Source: an uncultured Bacteroidales bacterium (GTDB lineage: Bacteria; Bacteroidota; Bacteroidia; Bacteroidales; F082). Taken from it: a DNA stretch of 45,824 nucleotides. Location: the NCBI GenBank assembly GCA_900318085.1, contig ONJF01000048.1, positions 1-45,824 on the forward strand, in the 5' to 3' direction. Shown in pieces: positions 26,203-34,080 of this stretch; position 1 is the stretch's first letter; every line of letters begins with the position of its first letter. A model generated the notes under the pieces. It was not told where the DNA came from, did not search any database, and worked only from the letters and a program-made list of their open reading frames with translations. The position numbers were made by a program, and so were the translations under genes.

Positions 26203-26877
26203 TCAGTTAGTTTTCCAAGAGTTGACTTCATTGAGGAGCCATTGGACGAAGGCATCTACGCCTTCACCGGTTTTTGCGCAAATGGGGATGACTTGTGCTT
26301 TGGGGTTACGCTGGCGGATGTAGGATTTGCAGCGTTCAAGGTCGAAGTCAAAATAGGGCATGACATCGATCTTATTGATAAGCACTAAATCGCAAACCGA
26401 GAACATCAGCGGATATTTCAGCGGCTTGTCGTCGCCCTCAGGTACAGAGAGGATCATGGCGTTGCGCACAGCACCTGTGTCGAACTCAGCGGGACAGACC
26501 AGGTTGCCTACATTCTCAAGAACGACCAAGTCGGCATCTTCCAATGCCACATTGTCCAAGCCCTGTCGGGTCATCTCCGCGTCAAGGTGGCACATCCCTC
26601 CCGTATGCAGCTGGATGGACGGAATTCCCGTCGCTTCCTTGATCTTGACAGCATCCACATCGCTATCGATATCTGCCTCCATCACGGCTACACGAATCTT
26701 GTCCTTGAGGCGATTGATGGTCTGGATGAGGGTGGTGGTCTTCCCACTTCCTGGCGATGACATCAGGTTAAGAAGATACACTCCTTTGGTTCTCAGTTCT
26801 TTGCGCAAATTATCCGCATCTTTGTCGTTTTCGGCAAAGACGCTTTTCTTGATTTCAATAACTTTGACTTTCTCCAT
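26203..26877 (-). CDS. hypB: Hydrogenase nickel incorporation GTPase HypB
   Basis: 224 residues from ATG 26877 (MEKVKVIEIKKSVF). G-domain: P-loop SPGSGKTT (41-48), switch/metal segment TGGMCHLDAEM with Cys and His for nickel or zinc at the dimer interface, DLVVLENVGNLVCPAEF, and the guanine-binding LINKIDVMPYF. There is no N-terminal His-rich nickel store and no CxxCGC high-affinity site, so it is the short HypB type. With HypA it inserts nickel into hydrogenase precursors. First gene of the operon; the -7 box TATCTTTG (26891-26884) is so near the ATG that the mRNA may be almost leaderless. Confidence 0.95.
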   Translation of the reverse strand: MEKVKVIEIKKSVFAENDKDADNLRKELRTKGVYLLNLMSSPGSGKTTTLIQTINRLKDKIRVAVMEADIDSDVDAVKIKEATGIPSIQLHTGGMCHLDAEMTRQGLDNVALEDADLVVLENVGNLVCPAEFDTGAVRNAMILSVPEGDDKPLKYPLMFSVCDLVLINKIDVMPYFDFDLERCKSYIRQRNPKAQVIPICAKTGEGVDAFVQWLLNEVNSWKTN

Positions 26878-26883
26878 AGGCTG

Positions 26884-26891
26884 CAAAGATA
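26884..26891 (-). promoter_or_regulatory. -7 box of the hypB operon
   Basis: TATCTTTGC on the minus strand, ending 6 bp before the hypB ATG. No good -33 TTG, so the leader is very short and control may be by an activator. Confidence 0.5.
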
Positions 26892-26960
26892 GGGGTTTTT
26901 TGGACTGTTACGACACTCAATGATAGATTTTCTTGGCAATTCATGGGTGTAAAAGCACAA

Positions 26961-27001
26961 GAAATCCGCAATCCACGCATTTCGCCTAGATTGCGGATTT
27001 C
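26961..27001 (-). terminator. Dispersed terminator palindrome, copy C
   Basis: GAAATCCGCAATCCACG ... CTAGATTGCGGATTTC, 19 bp downstream of the hexapeptide acetyltransferase stop (minus strand). Same family as copies A, B and D. Confidence 0.8.
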
Positions 27002-27019
27002 ATCGTTTCATTCCGTCTC

Positions 27020-27556
27020 TTATCTGATCATCCGAATCACCTTGGCAGGAACGCCGCCCACGATGGTGTTGTCGGGGACATCCTTTCCAACCACGGCTCC
27101 GGCGGCCACAATGGCGTTCTCACCGATGGTGACACCCGCTAATATCGTGGCATTGGCACCAATCCAAGCATTCTTCTTAATGACGATGGGCTTGGTGAGC
27201 AACGAATGTCTTGTCTCCGGGTCTTCGGGATGGTATTCTGAGGCCAAAACCACATGAGGCGCAATGAAAACGCCTTCCTCTATCGTGATGCCACCAAGTG
27301 CCAAGAAGGTGCAGCCGAAGTTGACGAAACTGCCCTTGCCGAAGGTGGTCTTCTTGCCATAGTTGATGTTGAACGGTGGAAACACACGCACGGTGTCGTC
27401 GATGTCAGAGCCTGTGATTTGTCGCAGGTACGCGCGTACCTCGGCCTCGGTGTGGTAGCCAGTGTTCATCTCGGCAACCAGTTTCATGCAACGCTGCACA
27501 TCGGCATAAAGCTCATCGCTGCCGACGTATGTTTTTCCTGTGGGTTGTTCGTTCAT
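27020..27556 (-). CDS. Hexapeptide-repeat acetyltransferase (maltose O-acetyltransferase-like)
   Basis: 178 residues. N-terminal MAT-type helical cap ([20 protein letters not shown]...) followed by left-handed beta-helix hexapeptide repeats ([58 protein letters not shown]) and the closing GVPAKVIR. The active-site His is in [14 protein letters not shown]. Transfers acetyl groups from acetyl-CoA to sugar or nucleoside-like hydroxyls; substrate not predictable. Last gene of the three-gene operon, 6 bp after the hydrolase gene. Confidence 0.92.
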   Translation of the reverse strand: MNEQPTGKTYVGSDELYADVQRCMKLVAEMNTGYHTEAEVRAYLRQITGSDIDDTVRVFPPFNINYGKKTTFGKGSFVNFGCTFLALGGITIEEGVFIAPHVVLASEYHPEDPETRHSLLTKPIVIKKNAWIGANATILAGVTIGENAIVAAGAVVGKDVPDNTIVGGVPAKVIRMIR

Positions 27557-27562
27557 TTTGTA

Positions 27563-28678
27563 TTATTCCAGGTTTTTGGTGAAAAACTCGGCCAACTTAT
27601 CCCACGGAATGTAATTGCCCTCGCCACCGTCGTACAGGTCGCAGTGGGTGGCACCGGGGATGATGAGCAGTTGCTTGTTTTCGGGGTTGGGATTGGGTTT
27701 GCCGATGAAGTTGTAGCCTTCTGCCTGGCCTTCTACCATGTATTTGTAAGCGGCCTCACCGAAATAACGGGAGTGGGCTTCCGAGCCATGCATCACGAGG
27801 ACGGCAGAGCGGATCTCGTTGATGTAGTAGAGGAAACGGCTGTTGGCGTAAGCCTGCGTGCCGATGACGCGCCAGCCGTCGTTGCTGTTGCCGCTGCGCT
27901 TGTGATAGCCGCGAGGAGTTTTGTAATAAGCGTGGTAATCTTTCACGAACTGCGGAACCTCATCGGGCAGCGGGTCGATGACACCGCCAGCCATTGCCAT
28001 TGGGTCGGAGAGGCGTTGCTTGCCCATGGCCTCGCGGGCAGCGTGGCGCGACGCTTCTTTGTCTTCGCTGTCGAAGTAGCCATTGCCGTTGACACGGGTC
28101 ATGTCGTACATCGTCGAGGCAACGGTGGCTTTGATGCGGGTGTCGGCGGCGGCAGCGTTGAGGGCGATGCCACCCCAGCCACAGATACCGATGATGCCGA
28201 TGCGTTCGGCATCTACGTTGTCTTGTTTCGACAGGAAATCAACGGCAGCCATGAAGTCTTCGGTATTGATGTCGGGCGAGGCTGTGCGACGAGGCTCGCC
28301 GCTGCTTTCGCCCGTATAGGACGGGTCGAAGGCCAGTGCCACGAAGCCGCGCTCTGCCATCCGCATGGCATAGAGGCCGCTTGATTGCTCCTTGACGGCG
28401 CCAAAAGGTCCGCTCACGGCAATAGCCGCCAATTTGCCTTCGGCATCCTTCGGCGAGTAAAGGTCTGCTGCCAAAGTCAGGCCGTATTGGGTTTCGAATG
28501 TCACCTTGCGGTGGTTCACTTTGTCGCTCAGCGGGAACACCTTGTCCCACTCCTGCGTGAGGTTCAGTTCTTGTTTCATTTCTTCTTTTTTAGTTTCTGT
28601 TGCTTCTGTTGTTTGCGTTTGATTGTTGCAGGCAGTCATAAGTGCTAACACTGCTGCGTAGATGAGAATTTTTTTCAT
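27563..28678 (-). CDS. Alpha/beta hydrolase lipoprotein (dienelactone hydrolase/YcjY-like)
   Basis: 371 residues. Lipoprotein signal peptide ending ALMTAC17, so an exported, membrane-anchored enzyme. Hydrolase core: AIAVSGPFGAVKEQS (oxyanion loop), MAERGFVALAFDPSYTGESSG, nucleophile elbow IGICGWGGIALN, and closing His in LIIPGATHCDLYDG. The elbow residue is Cys (G-x-C-x-G), as in dienelactone hydrolases, not the usual Ser. Near its middle MYDMTRVNGNGYFDSEDKE is typical of the YcjY-type family in Bacteroidales. Second gene of the operon, 4 bp after the cyclophilin-like gene; the operon faces away from an AraC pseudogene. Confidence 0.9.
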   Translation of the reverse strand: MKKILIYAAVLALMTACNNQTQTTEATETKKEEMKQELNLTQEWDKVFPLSDKVNHRKVTFETQYGLTLAADLYSPKDAEGKLAAIAVSGPFGAVKEQSSGLYAMRMAERGFVALAFDPSYTGESSGEPRRTASPDINTEDFMAAVDFLSKQDNVDAERIGIIGICGWGGIALNAAAADTRIKATVASTMYDMTRVNGNGYFDSEDKEASRHAAREAMGKQRLSDPMAMAGGVIDPLPDEVPQFVKDYHAYYKTPRGYHKRSGNSNDGWRVIGTQAYANSRFLYYINEIRSAVLVMHGSEAHSRYFGEAAYKYMVEGQAEGYNFIGKPNPNPENKQLLIIPGATHCDLYDGGEGNYIPWDKLAEFFTKNLE

Positions 28679-28682
28679 GGTA

Positions 28683-29261
28683 TCAATAGTTTATTCTTTT
28701 TTTCCCGTTTTGAATCACAATGCCTTTATAGCCTTTGGGAGCAATCTGCCCAGTAATGGTGTAGGTTGTCCCTTCGCTATTTTCGTTAGGTGATAGTTCT
28801 TGAACCCCTGTATAGATGGGCTGCAATGAAAGTGTAATAGTCACTTCGCCTTCACCTGCCTTGACGAAACGACGCACCTCGTCAGCCGACAAGTTGTCGA
28901 GTTTGCCAATGCGGGTATAGGACCAAGAATTGCTACCGTAGAAAATGCAGATGTTGTCGCCATTGTATAATACAATGTCGCCCGCAGAAGTGGTGGTTTG
29001 GTGGTCTGCCGTGGGGAACGACTGCCCGACATAGCCCACCTTCTCAAAGTTGCCGTAGTCGTGTGCCATGTATGTGATGTTGCCCGTGTGCAATGCGGCT
29101 ACCAAGGCTCGTGTACCGACATTGTCTTCAAGCGTGACGGTATGCGTCTCCTCTCCGATAGTGATATACATGGTCTCTGCCATTGTCTGTGCAAAAGTTT
29201 CGGTGTTTTTAGAGCAACCCATAATCAGTAGTGCTGCAATTAACCAAAGCATCTTTTTCAT
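28683..29261 (-). CDS. Cyclophilin-like-fold lipoprotein
   Basis: 192 residues from ATG 29261 (MKKMLWLIAALLIMGC, lipobox Cys16). The body begins MYITIGEETHTVTLEDNVGTRALVAAL and continues with GYVGQSFPTADHQTTTSAGDIVLYNGDNICIFYG and SYTRIGKLDN, the pattern of the bacterial cyclophilin-like (cyclophil_like) domain. The last ~30 residues (TYTITGQIAPKGYKGIVIQ) resemble a type IX sorting-tail remnant. Probably periplasmic; no isomerase activity can be assumed. First gene of the operon with the alpha/beta hydrolase. Confidence 0.85.
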   Translation of the reverse strand: MKKMLWLIAALLIMGCSKNTETFAQTMAETMYITIGEETHTVTLEDNVGTRALVAALHTGNITYMAHDYGNFEKVGYVGQSFPTADHQTTTSAGDIVLYNGDNICIFYGSNSWSYTRIGKLDNLSADEVRRFVKAGEGEVTITLSLQPIYTGVQELSPNENSEGTTYTITGQIAPKGYKGIVIQNGKKRINY

Positions 29262-29285
29262 TTGGCCTAATTCTAATTTCGTTGG

Positions 29286-29293
29286 CAAAAGTA
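29286..29293 (-). promoter_or_regulatory. -7 box of the cyclophilin-like/hydrolase/acetyltransferase operon
   Basis: TACTTTTGCC on the minus strand (29293-29286), 25 bp before the ATG at 29261. It lies divergent to the AraC promoter at 29411, so a regulator bound between could control both. Confidence 0.55.
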
Positions 29294-29410
29294 CACTAGT
29301 TACTTAAAAGAGGTATTACATAAATTGGCTATATATTTACCAATTTCGCAGAAAATGTATAATTATCATGTAAAAAAGTACCATTTTTATCTCTTTATTT
29401 GTATTCTTTG

Positions 29411-29418
29411 TACCTTTG
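29411..29418 (+). promoter_or_regulatory. -7 box of the AraC pseudogene at 29426
   Basis: TACCTTTGCC, with the ATG only 7 bp further on; suggests a near-leaderless transcript. Confidence 0.55.
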
Positions 29419-29425
29419 CCTCGCG

Positions 29426-30293
29426 ATGAAGAAGATTCTGAAAATAGATAACCCCAACGATTTTGCCCGATTTGTGGATGCTCCCGAGCTGCACCCATTG
29501 GTCAGTATTATCCACTATGACGAACTGGCTCCCTTTCGCCATAGCCTGAACAACTACGGTGTCTATGGACTCTTTATCCAACGCCAGTTTCCCAAGGATC
29601 TCTCGTATGGCATGAAGACCCTGCAGGTGAGCGATGCCTCGATTATTGCTGTTGAGCCAGGACAGATTGGCGGCTTGGAGGACAATGGGGAGCGCATCTC
29701 GCTGAGCGGATGGGTGCTTCTGTGAACTGGAACGTCAGATTAGCCGTTACCAGTATTTCTCTTATTTCTTCACCGGCTCGCTGCGGATGGAGCCTGATGA
29801 ATGGCTCAGCATCACACAACTGCTTTCCCAGATGCGGCAAGAGTTGATAACTCACGATGACTCACCCTCGCTCAGAAGCATTTTGTTGGGCTATCTGCAT
29901 CTGATACTAGAATACTGCAACCGAATCTACCAGCGTCAACTCTCTGAAGAAAATAACGGCGGCAGTGACCTTTTGAAACGCTTCCACGACCTGCTTCAAC
30001 AGTATTTCCGCGAGAATCGACAACTGACGCAAGGCCTGCCCACTGTCGCCTATTGCGCCTCAGAGCTGGCTTATTCGCCGCGTTATTTCGGCGACATCGT
30101 CCACAAGGCGACAGGAGGAACGGCCATCGGCTACATCCACAATTACGTCATCAACCAAGCGAAGAGCCTGCTCATGAACGGTCACAACATCAGCGAGACC
30201 TCGCGCCTCTTGGGTTTCGATTTTCCCCATCATTTCACCCGCCTCTTCAAAAAGATGACTGGCCTTACGCCTAGCGAGTATTTGGGGAAATAA
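29426..30293 (+). pseudogene. AraC-family regulator, split by a small internal deletion
   Basis: The N-terminal sensing domain (MKKILKIDNPNDFARFV..., 100 codons) runs to ISLSGWVLL and then a TGA at 29723; the C-terminal part resumes one frame over with LERQISRYQYFSYFFTGSLR and continues to the double HTH (YCASELAYSPRYFGDIVHKA, ISETSRLLGFDFPHHFTRLF, LTPSEYLGK). Between GWVLL and LERQ about ten residues usual in Bacteroidales relatives (the F-x-P-D-LLRG segment) are missing, so a short deletion plus frameshift is more likely than a base-call error. It faces the hydrolase/acetyltransferase operon, the usual position of its regulator. Confidence 0.8.
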
Positions 30294-30304
30294 GACTTGA
30301 ATTG

Positions 30305-30343
30305 AAAAATCCGCAAGCCAAGGCTTTGCCTGAATTGCAGATT
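30305..30343 (+). terminator. Dispersed terminator palindrome, copy D
   Basis: AAAAATCCGCAAGCCAAGGC ... CTGAATTGCAGATT then CATTTTTG, 11 bp after the AraC stop codon. More diverged than A-C but with the same layout, and on the opposite strand. Confidence 0.7.
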
Positions 30344-30414
30344 CATTTTTGTAAATAATGCCCAATACTTCCAAAACCTCACAGGCATCAATAATGCCTT
30401 GGAAGAAGAAAGAA

Positions 30415-30449
30415 CATAAAAAATGGCGACAAAAGTCATTGTCGCCATT
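30415..30449 (-). terminator. Intrinsic terminator of the 42-codon gene
   Basis: Read on the minus strand: AATGGCGACAA-TGACTT-TTGTCGCCATT, 11 perfect base pairs, followed by TTTTTATG. It starts 30 bp after the stop codon of the small ORF at 30479. Confidence 0.85.
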
Positions 30450-30478
30450 AACTAGTGCTAAAGCATGTAAGCACTCAT

Positions 30479-30607
30479 TTAAACCAGCCTTGATTTAAAT
30501 GCTAATTCCCAATGGCTATCTTTCCATAAAAAGGATATGCCGTTTATCCATAAATAAGGCAATCCATCGGGTTCAATTCTACTAATATACTTAATTAAAC
30601 TTTCCAT
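30479..30607 (-). CDS. Small orphan gene, 42 residues
   Basis: ATG 30607 to TAA 30479: MESLIKYISRIEPDGLPYLW then INGISFLWKDSHWELAFKSR and two more residues. It was not searched for by length-limited ORF calling, but it has its own promoter (TTG 30662-30660, 20 nt, TATCTTTG 30639-30632) about 25 bp upstream and a strong terminator about 30 bp downstream, so the unit is a tidy monocistronic gene. The protein has three Trp and is amphipathic, with no signal peptide. Family unknown; candidates are a small regulator, a defence-related peptide or a membrane-associated peptide. Transcription is better supported than function. Confidence 0.6.
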   Translation of the reverse strand: MESLIKYISRIEPDGLPYLWINGISFLWKDSHWELAFKSRLV

Positions 30608-30631
30608 ACTTTTATTGGTATAGGAGTTATG

Positions 30632-30662
30632 CAAAGATAGAAAGTTTTGGGGGATTTTGCAA
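30632..30662 (-). promoter_or_regulatory. Promoter of the 42-codon gene
   Basis: TTG (30662-30660), 20 nt, TATCTTTGC (-7 box 30639-30632), an exact Bacteroidetes consensus on the minus strand. Confidence 0.7.
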
Positions 30663-30706
30663 GCTTATAAGTGTTTTACTTGTTCCGAAATAAGTCTTTT
30701 CCAAAA

Positions 30707-31177
30707 TTAGTTTTTCGAATAACCTACAATATTTACATCGTTCGCCACTCGGTCGGCATAGTCCAGGAATTCTAAATATGTGAAATCAAGTTTGTGGCTT
30801 TTCCCGTAAGAAGACCTATAAGTTACACTTGTTGAGTTTGGCGGCAATCGGAACATGAAACTATTCTCATTATCATTCCAATAGAAATACTCATTTGGTT
30901 TGATAAGCAATCCTATTGGTTTGTTAGTATCAGAACCGTCTTTCGTATACTTAACACTATATTTTACGAGATCTTTTCCTGTATCATTTTTGTATACACC
31001 TTCTCGATTGCGATAAACAGTATCATTACCAACAAATTCGCTCTTTGGTACTTTTATAGTTTCTCTTGAACTAACAAGGGTAACTGTCACAAAATGATTT
31101 TTTTTGTTTGATGGTCCAGTGCAGCCCACCGCAAAAAGCAGTGTTACGGCCATCAAGATGAGATTTTTTGCTTTCAT
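30707..31177 (-). CDS. Unknown lipoprotein
   Basis: 156 residues beginning with a lipoprotein signal peptide (MKAKNLILMAVTLLFAVGC, Cys19). The body is Lys/Asp/Thr/Tyr-rich and beta-like (FVTVTLVSSRETIKVPKSEF, GKSHKLDFTYLEFLDYADRV). No family recognised. AT-rich DNA like the following genes; possibly part of the same acquired block. About 120 bp separate it from the next gene upstream, so it may be independently transcribed. Confidence 0.75.
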   Translation of the reverse strand: MKAKNLILMAVTLLFAVGCTGPSNKKNHFVTVTLVSSRETIKVPKSEFVGNDTVYRNREGVYKNDTGKDLVKYSVKYTKDGSDTNKPIGLLIKPNEYFYWNDNENSFMFRLPPNSTSVTYRSSYGKSHKLDFTYLEFLDYADRVANDVNIVGYSKN

Positions 31178-31297
31178 GATGATTATTTGTCTTGAGATTT
31201 ATTGAAAAGAAACGAAATAAATGCAACATGGAACTTATCTAAATTGCGGTTTGTATTACAAAAATTGAAAGATTAAACATTCTTTTATATGAGATTA

Positions 31298-31762
31298 TCA
31301 AACATCCCTAACAATTCTACCGAGAAATATTTCCGTCGATGAGAAGTCAAATTTGTATACAATGTTAAATGGAACGACCTTGCTGCTGTTTTTTTCGTAA
31401 ACAAAAGCTATTATTACATCTGCTGGTCCGCTATCTTTCTCACAATTTCGTCCAAAATATCTAACATATTCATAATCCCCATATACATAGGATTCTTTGG
31501 ATAGGATTTCTGCATAGTAAGAGTAGTCTGTGCCAATCACAATTGTTATTAATTCCGCTGACTTTTTGGTTCCATTTAATTGTAAATAGGTGACAATTGC
31601 ATGATTTTCATTATCATCAAGAGATGTTTTATCTTCTGTATCATATAAGGACACAGAAAAACATTCATATTTTTCAAGAATCTTCCACGTTCCTTGTGCA
31701 AGTGAAACAGAATTAACCATTACCAAAAACAATGTACTAAACAAAAGAAAACACATTTTCAT
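31298..31762 (-). CDS. Unknown exported protein
   Basis: 154 residues from ATG 31762 (MKMCFLLFSTLFLVMVNSVSLA, Sec signal peptide). The mature part is beta-rich (WKILEKYECFSVSLYDTEDK, ENHAIVTYLQLNGTKKSAEL) with no known motif. A TTG at 31771 would give a longer start overlapping the upstream gene by 4 bp. Co-transcribed with the 98-residue gene. Confidence 0.75.
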   Translation of the reverse strand: MKMCFLLFSTLFLVMVNSVSLAQGTWKILEKYECFSVSLYDTEDKTSLDDNENHAIVTYLQLNGTKKSAELITIVIGTDYSYYAEILSKESYVYGDYEYVRYFGRNCEKDSGPADVIIAFVYEKNSSKVVPFNIVYKFDFSSTEIFLGRIVRDV

Positions 31763-31767
31763 AATAA

Positions 31768-32064
31768 TCAAATCTTATTTATTGCCTTAATATTTTCAGT
31801 TTCAATAGAATATTCGCTAGCTTCAAATGGATTCTGCCCATTCACGAATGCCAAGACTTTTATTTTTATGCTATTTGTATTAATAGTACGAGTCGCATTT
31901 TTAATCAGCAATTTCTCTTCTTCCTCTGATATGATTACTTTCAGAATAAATAACTCATCGTATTCTATTCCATTACGAATAATAGGTAACTTTAATTCTG
32001 CACCTAAACAATGCCCATGGACATTACACTCTAAAAAGATGTACTCTAAACTGAATTTTTCCAT
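31768..32064 (-). CDS. Unknown small protein
   Basis: 98 residues, no signal peptide or membrane segment. Reads MEKFSLEYIFLECNVHGHCL at the start with alternating hydrophobic strands further on (IIRNGIEYDELFILKVIISE). Small beta-rich fold likely; no family recognised. It lies 46 bp after the two-TM gene and 5 bp before the exported protein. Confidence 0.65.
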   Translation of the reverse strand: MEKFSLEYIFLECNVHGHCLGAELKLPIIRNGIEYDELFILKVIISEEEEKLLIKNATRTINTNSIKIKVLAFVNGQNPFEASEYSIETENIKAINKI

Positions 32065-32110
32065 AACTTAATGAATTACACCAAAACAACAAATAATGTA
32101 TTTATTTCGT

Positions 32111-33496
32111 TTATAGTTTTTCAGATTCTTTTTCTATTTCTACAAATTCTTCGTATGTAAGCTCTTCTTTGTTAATCCGTGAGAACAACTCGTTTGCTAA
32201 TGACACTTTTTCAGCATCATAAGGTTTCATGTATCTTTGTGGATTGACTTTTTCCTTTAATCTTTTCAATAGCTGATCATCAATGAGTGCTATTCCAAGT
32301 TCATTAACTGCTTGCGCTTGTAATGCCATCAGCTTCTCGTTGTCTAAATTTCCAGTCAATAATTGTTGATAAATCGCGTTGGCTTTCTCAACTTTATCTT
32401 TGTCATATTGCTTGATAAAGTTGGCTGGATTACACAGCCTTTTTAATTTGTCTTGCAATCCTTCGTTTGCGGTTTTCTCCTCTCGTTTGTATAAAACTGT
32501 CAAAGGTATTATTGCCCCAAGCATTAAAAGGGTTATTCCAATGCCAAACCACAACAAAAGTTTCTTTTTTTCTGATTTTTCAGGATGCCAAGGCTGTCGG
32601 TAAACCGAATATGTGATGGGCTGTGTTCTCCCTACAAATACTCGATAGTATCCATTGTACATATATGTATACTCCATCGGAGAAGTACGTTCTTCATAGT
32701 TCGAGTAATCTCCAAAAAGAGGTTTCCCCCAATGCCAATAGTCTGCTTGGTCATCTTTCTTAATCCAATAGTATTCATTAGCTGCTTCGCTCATCGCATT
32801 TCTTATTCTACTATAGCAGCCTCTTTCAAGCTTTCCATTATAAAACTGATCTGTAGAGTTGTCACTTAAAAAATTGGATTTAGGGTTTGATATGAAGAAC
32901 TCAAAAGCTTCCTCAACGGCAGTTTCAACAGAAGGGATAAAGTCATAGTAATACGAACGTTCCTGCCGTTTCAAGCCTACCGCATACGGGAAAATCCATT
33001 CAATTGATATTTGTGGGCCACCAACTTTATCTAGCCATTCTAGCTTCTGGCTATATTCAACATTGTTTATTCTAACAAGATTCCATCCATCTTCGTGATA
33101 TCCGTGCCATGCTCCGCTTTCATCATTTGAGATTCGGTATAATTTGAATAAATCGCCATAGTTGTCTTTCCAATCTGCATCAATGTCTATATCAATCATG
33201 GAGTTTCCTTCAATGTCAAATGATCTCGCCCTTGGTATTACGTCGTCTGATGATAGTTTTTTACTTGGACGTTCGGGAATATCCATTTGCTTATAAACGA
33301 CATTTTTACCATGATAATCCACATCTACAAGATTCAATCTGTCTCCACCAAACATTTCTGATATGCTATTGAATATTTCTCGACGCAGTTTTTCATCTTT
33401 TGTTTTGATGTGTGCATTGATAATAAAGTACGCAGCAACTAGCAAGGCAATATATGCTGCAATAACAATGATAATACCTTTTTTCTTGTTGTTCAT
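32111..33496 (-). CDS. Two-segment membrane protein with a duplicated C-terminal module
   Basis: 461 residues from ATG 33496 (MNNKKKGIIIVIAAYIALLV); a longer frame upstream is not supported. The first membrane segment is at about residues 6-26, then ~285 residues outside (Trp/Tyr-rich, with GGDRLNLVDVDYHGKNVVYK, WHGYHEDGWNLVRINN), a second segment at about 315-337 (LLLWFGIGITLLMLGAIIPL), and a cytoplasmic tail. The tail holds two copies of a ~45-residue helical unit, NPANFIKQYDKDKVEKANAI and NPQRYMKPYDAEKVSLANEL. No family recognised. The extracytoplasmic sensor plus repeated cytoplasmic module suggests a signalling or scaffold protein. Confidence 0.75.
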   Translation of the reverse strand: MNNKKKGIIIVIAAYIALLVAAYFIINAHIKTKDEKLRREIFNSISEMFGGDRLNLVDVDYHGKNVVYKQMDIPERPSKKLSSDDVIPRARSFDIEGNSMIDIDIDADWKDNYGDLFKLYRISNDESGAWHGYHEDGWNLVRINNVEYSQKLEWLDKVGGPQISIEWIFPYAVGLKRQERSYYYDFIPSVETAVEEAFEFFISNPKSNFLSDNSTDQFYNGKLERGCYSRIRNAMSEAANEYYWIKKDDQADYWHWGKPLFGDYSNYEERTSPMEYTYMYNGYYRVFVGRTQPITYSVYRQPWHPEKSEKKKLLLWFGIGITLLMLGAIIPLTVLYKREEKTANEGLQDKLKRLCNPANFIKQYDKDKVEKANAIYQQLLTGNLDNEKLMALQAQAVNELGIALIDDQLLKRLKEKVNPQRYMKPYDAEKVSLANELFSRINKEELTYEEFVEIEKESEKL

Positions 33497-33586
33497 TTGT
33501 TTATCTATTTTTGGAAGTGATGGTTTATCTTTATGGCTTGCAAGTAATTTTAGAGCAAAAAAAGCGCGGAACATTTTCTTATCCAC

Positions 33587-33701
33587 GCTCTGAGGCTCTG
33601 CAATGCCCGTAAAAGTTGATAAGTCCACGCCCGCGCTAACGCACGAGCGTTCGCAGACTTATTCGCAACTTTTACTCAATGGAATTTGCAGATTTCAGAG
33701 C
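33587..33701. repeat. Second 115-bp imperfect palindrome
   Basis: Nested arms from outside in: GCTCTGA with TCAGAGC; CTCTGCAA with TTGCAGA; GTAAAAGTTG with CAACTTTTAC; ATAAGTC with GACTTAT; and AACGC-ACGA-GCGTT in the centre. Same overall length and layout as 5007-5121 but different sequence. It may be a structured RNA, fold-back element or recombination site. No target-site duplication is evident. Confidence 0.75.
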
Positions 33702-33918
33702 AGTGCCGAATAAATAGCAAACGCTATGATTTTTAATATGTTAGTTTAACTTCTTTTCTTTGCTTGTTTTGTTTTTATTGTTTTGATATTCAATTATTTG
33801 TTTTCTTGTTGCAATCTATACAATTCCTTTTGTTGTATAAACCTAAAATATCTCGACTTCTGTCGTTATGTTACGTACCCCTCCACAACGAAGGTTGCCT
33901 TTCCGAGTTCGCATTCTT

Positions 33919-34080
33919 CTATGAAAGTGAGTTCTTGCGAAATTCCTCTATCTGCCGCAGTTTCTGCTCCCGCGAGTAGGGATGCAATGACATGCGTAGC
34001 ACCTCCCGTTGAGCAGCCATACTGTTCTGCCGATGAAACTCGTTTATATACAAGCCGTTGTGTGATGAATTGTTCTGCAT
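33919..34080 (-). CDS. Doubtful small ORF, possibly the first part of a frameshifted gene
   Basis: ATG 34080 to TAG 33919: 53 residues ending in a charged helix (SREQKLRQIEEFRKNSLS). A -1 shift at the end would join it to TFIEECELGKATFVVEGYVT, open to 33866, giving ~70 residues of plausible composition. A -7-like box (TATTTTTGC) lies about 25 bp upstream. No homologue recognised; the other frame in the same place is also open, so confidence is low. Confidence 0.3.
   Translation of the reverse strand: MQNNSSHNGLYINEFHRQNSMAAQREVLRMSLHPYSREQKLRQIEEFRKNSLS

Larger units (their letters stand above)
30294..30478. other. Short stretch with two terminators
   Basis: No ORF. It holds copy D of the dispersed palindrome, serving the AraC gene on the plus strand, and the terminator of the 42-codon gene on the minus strand. 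Confidence 0.5.
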
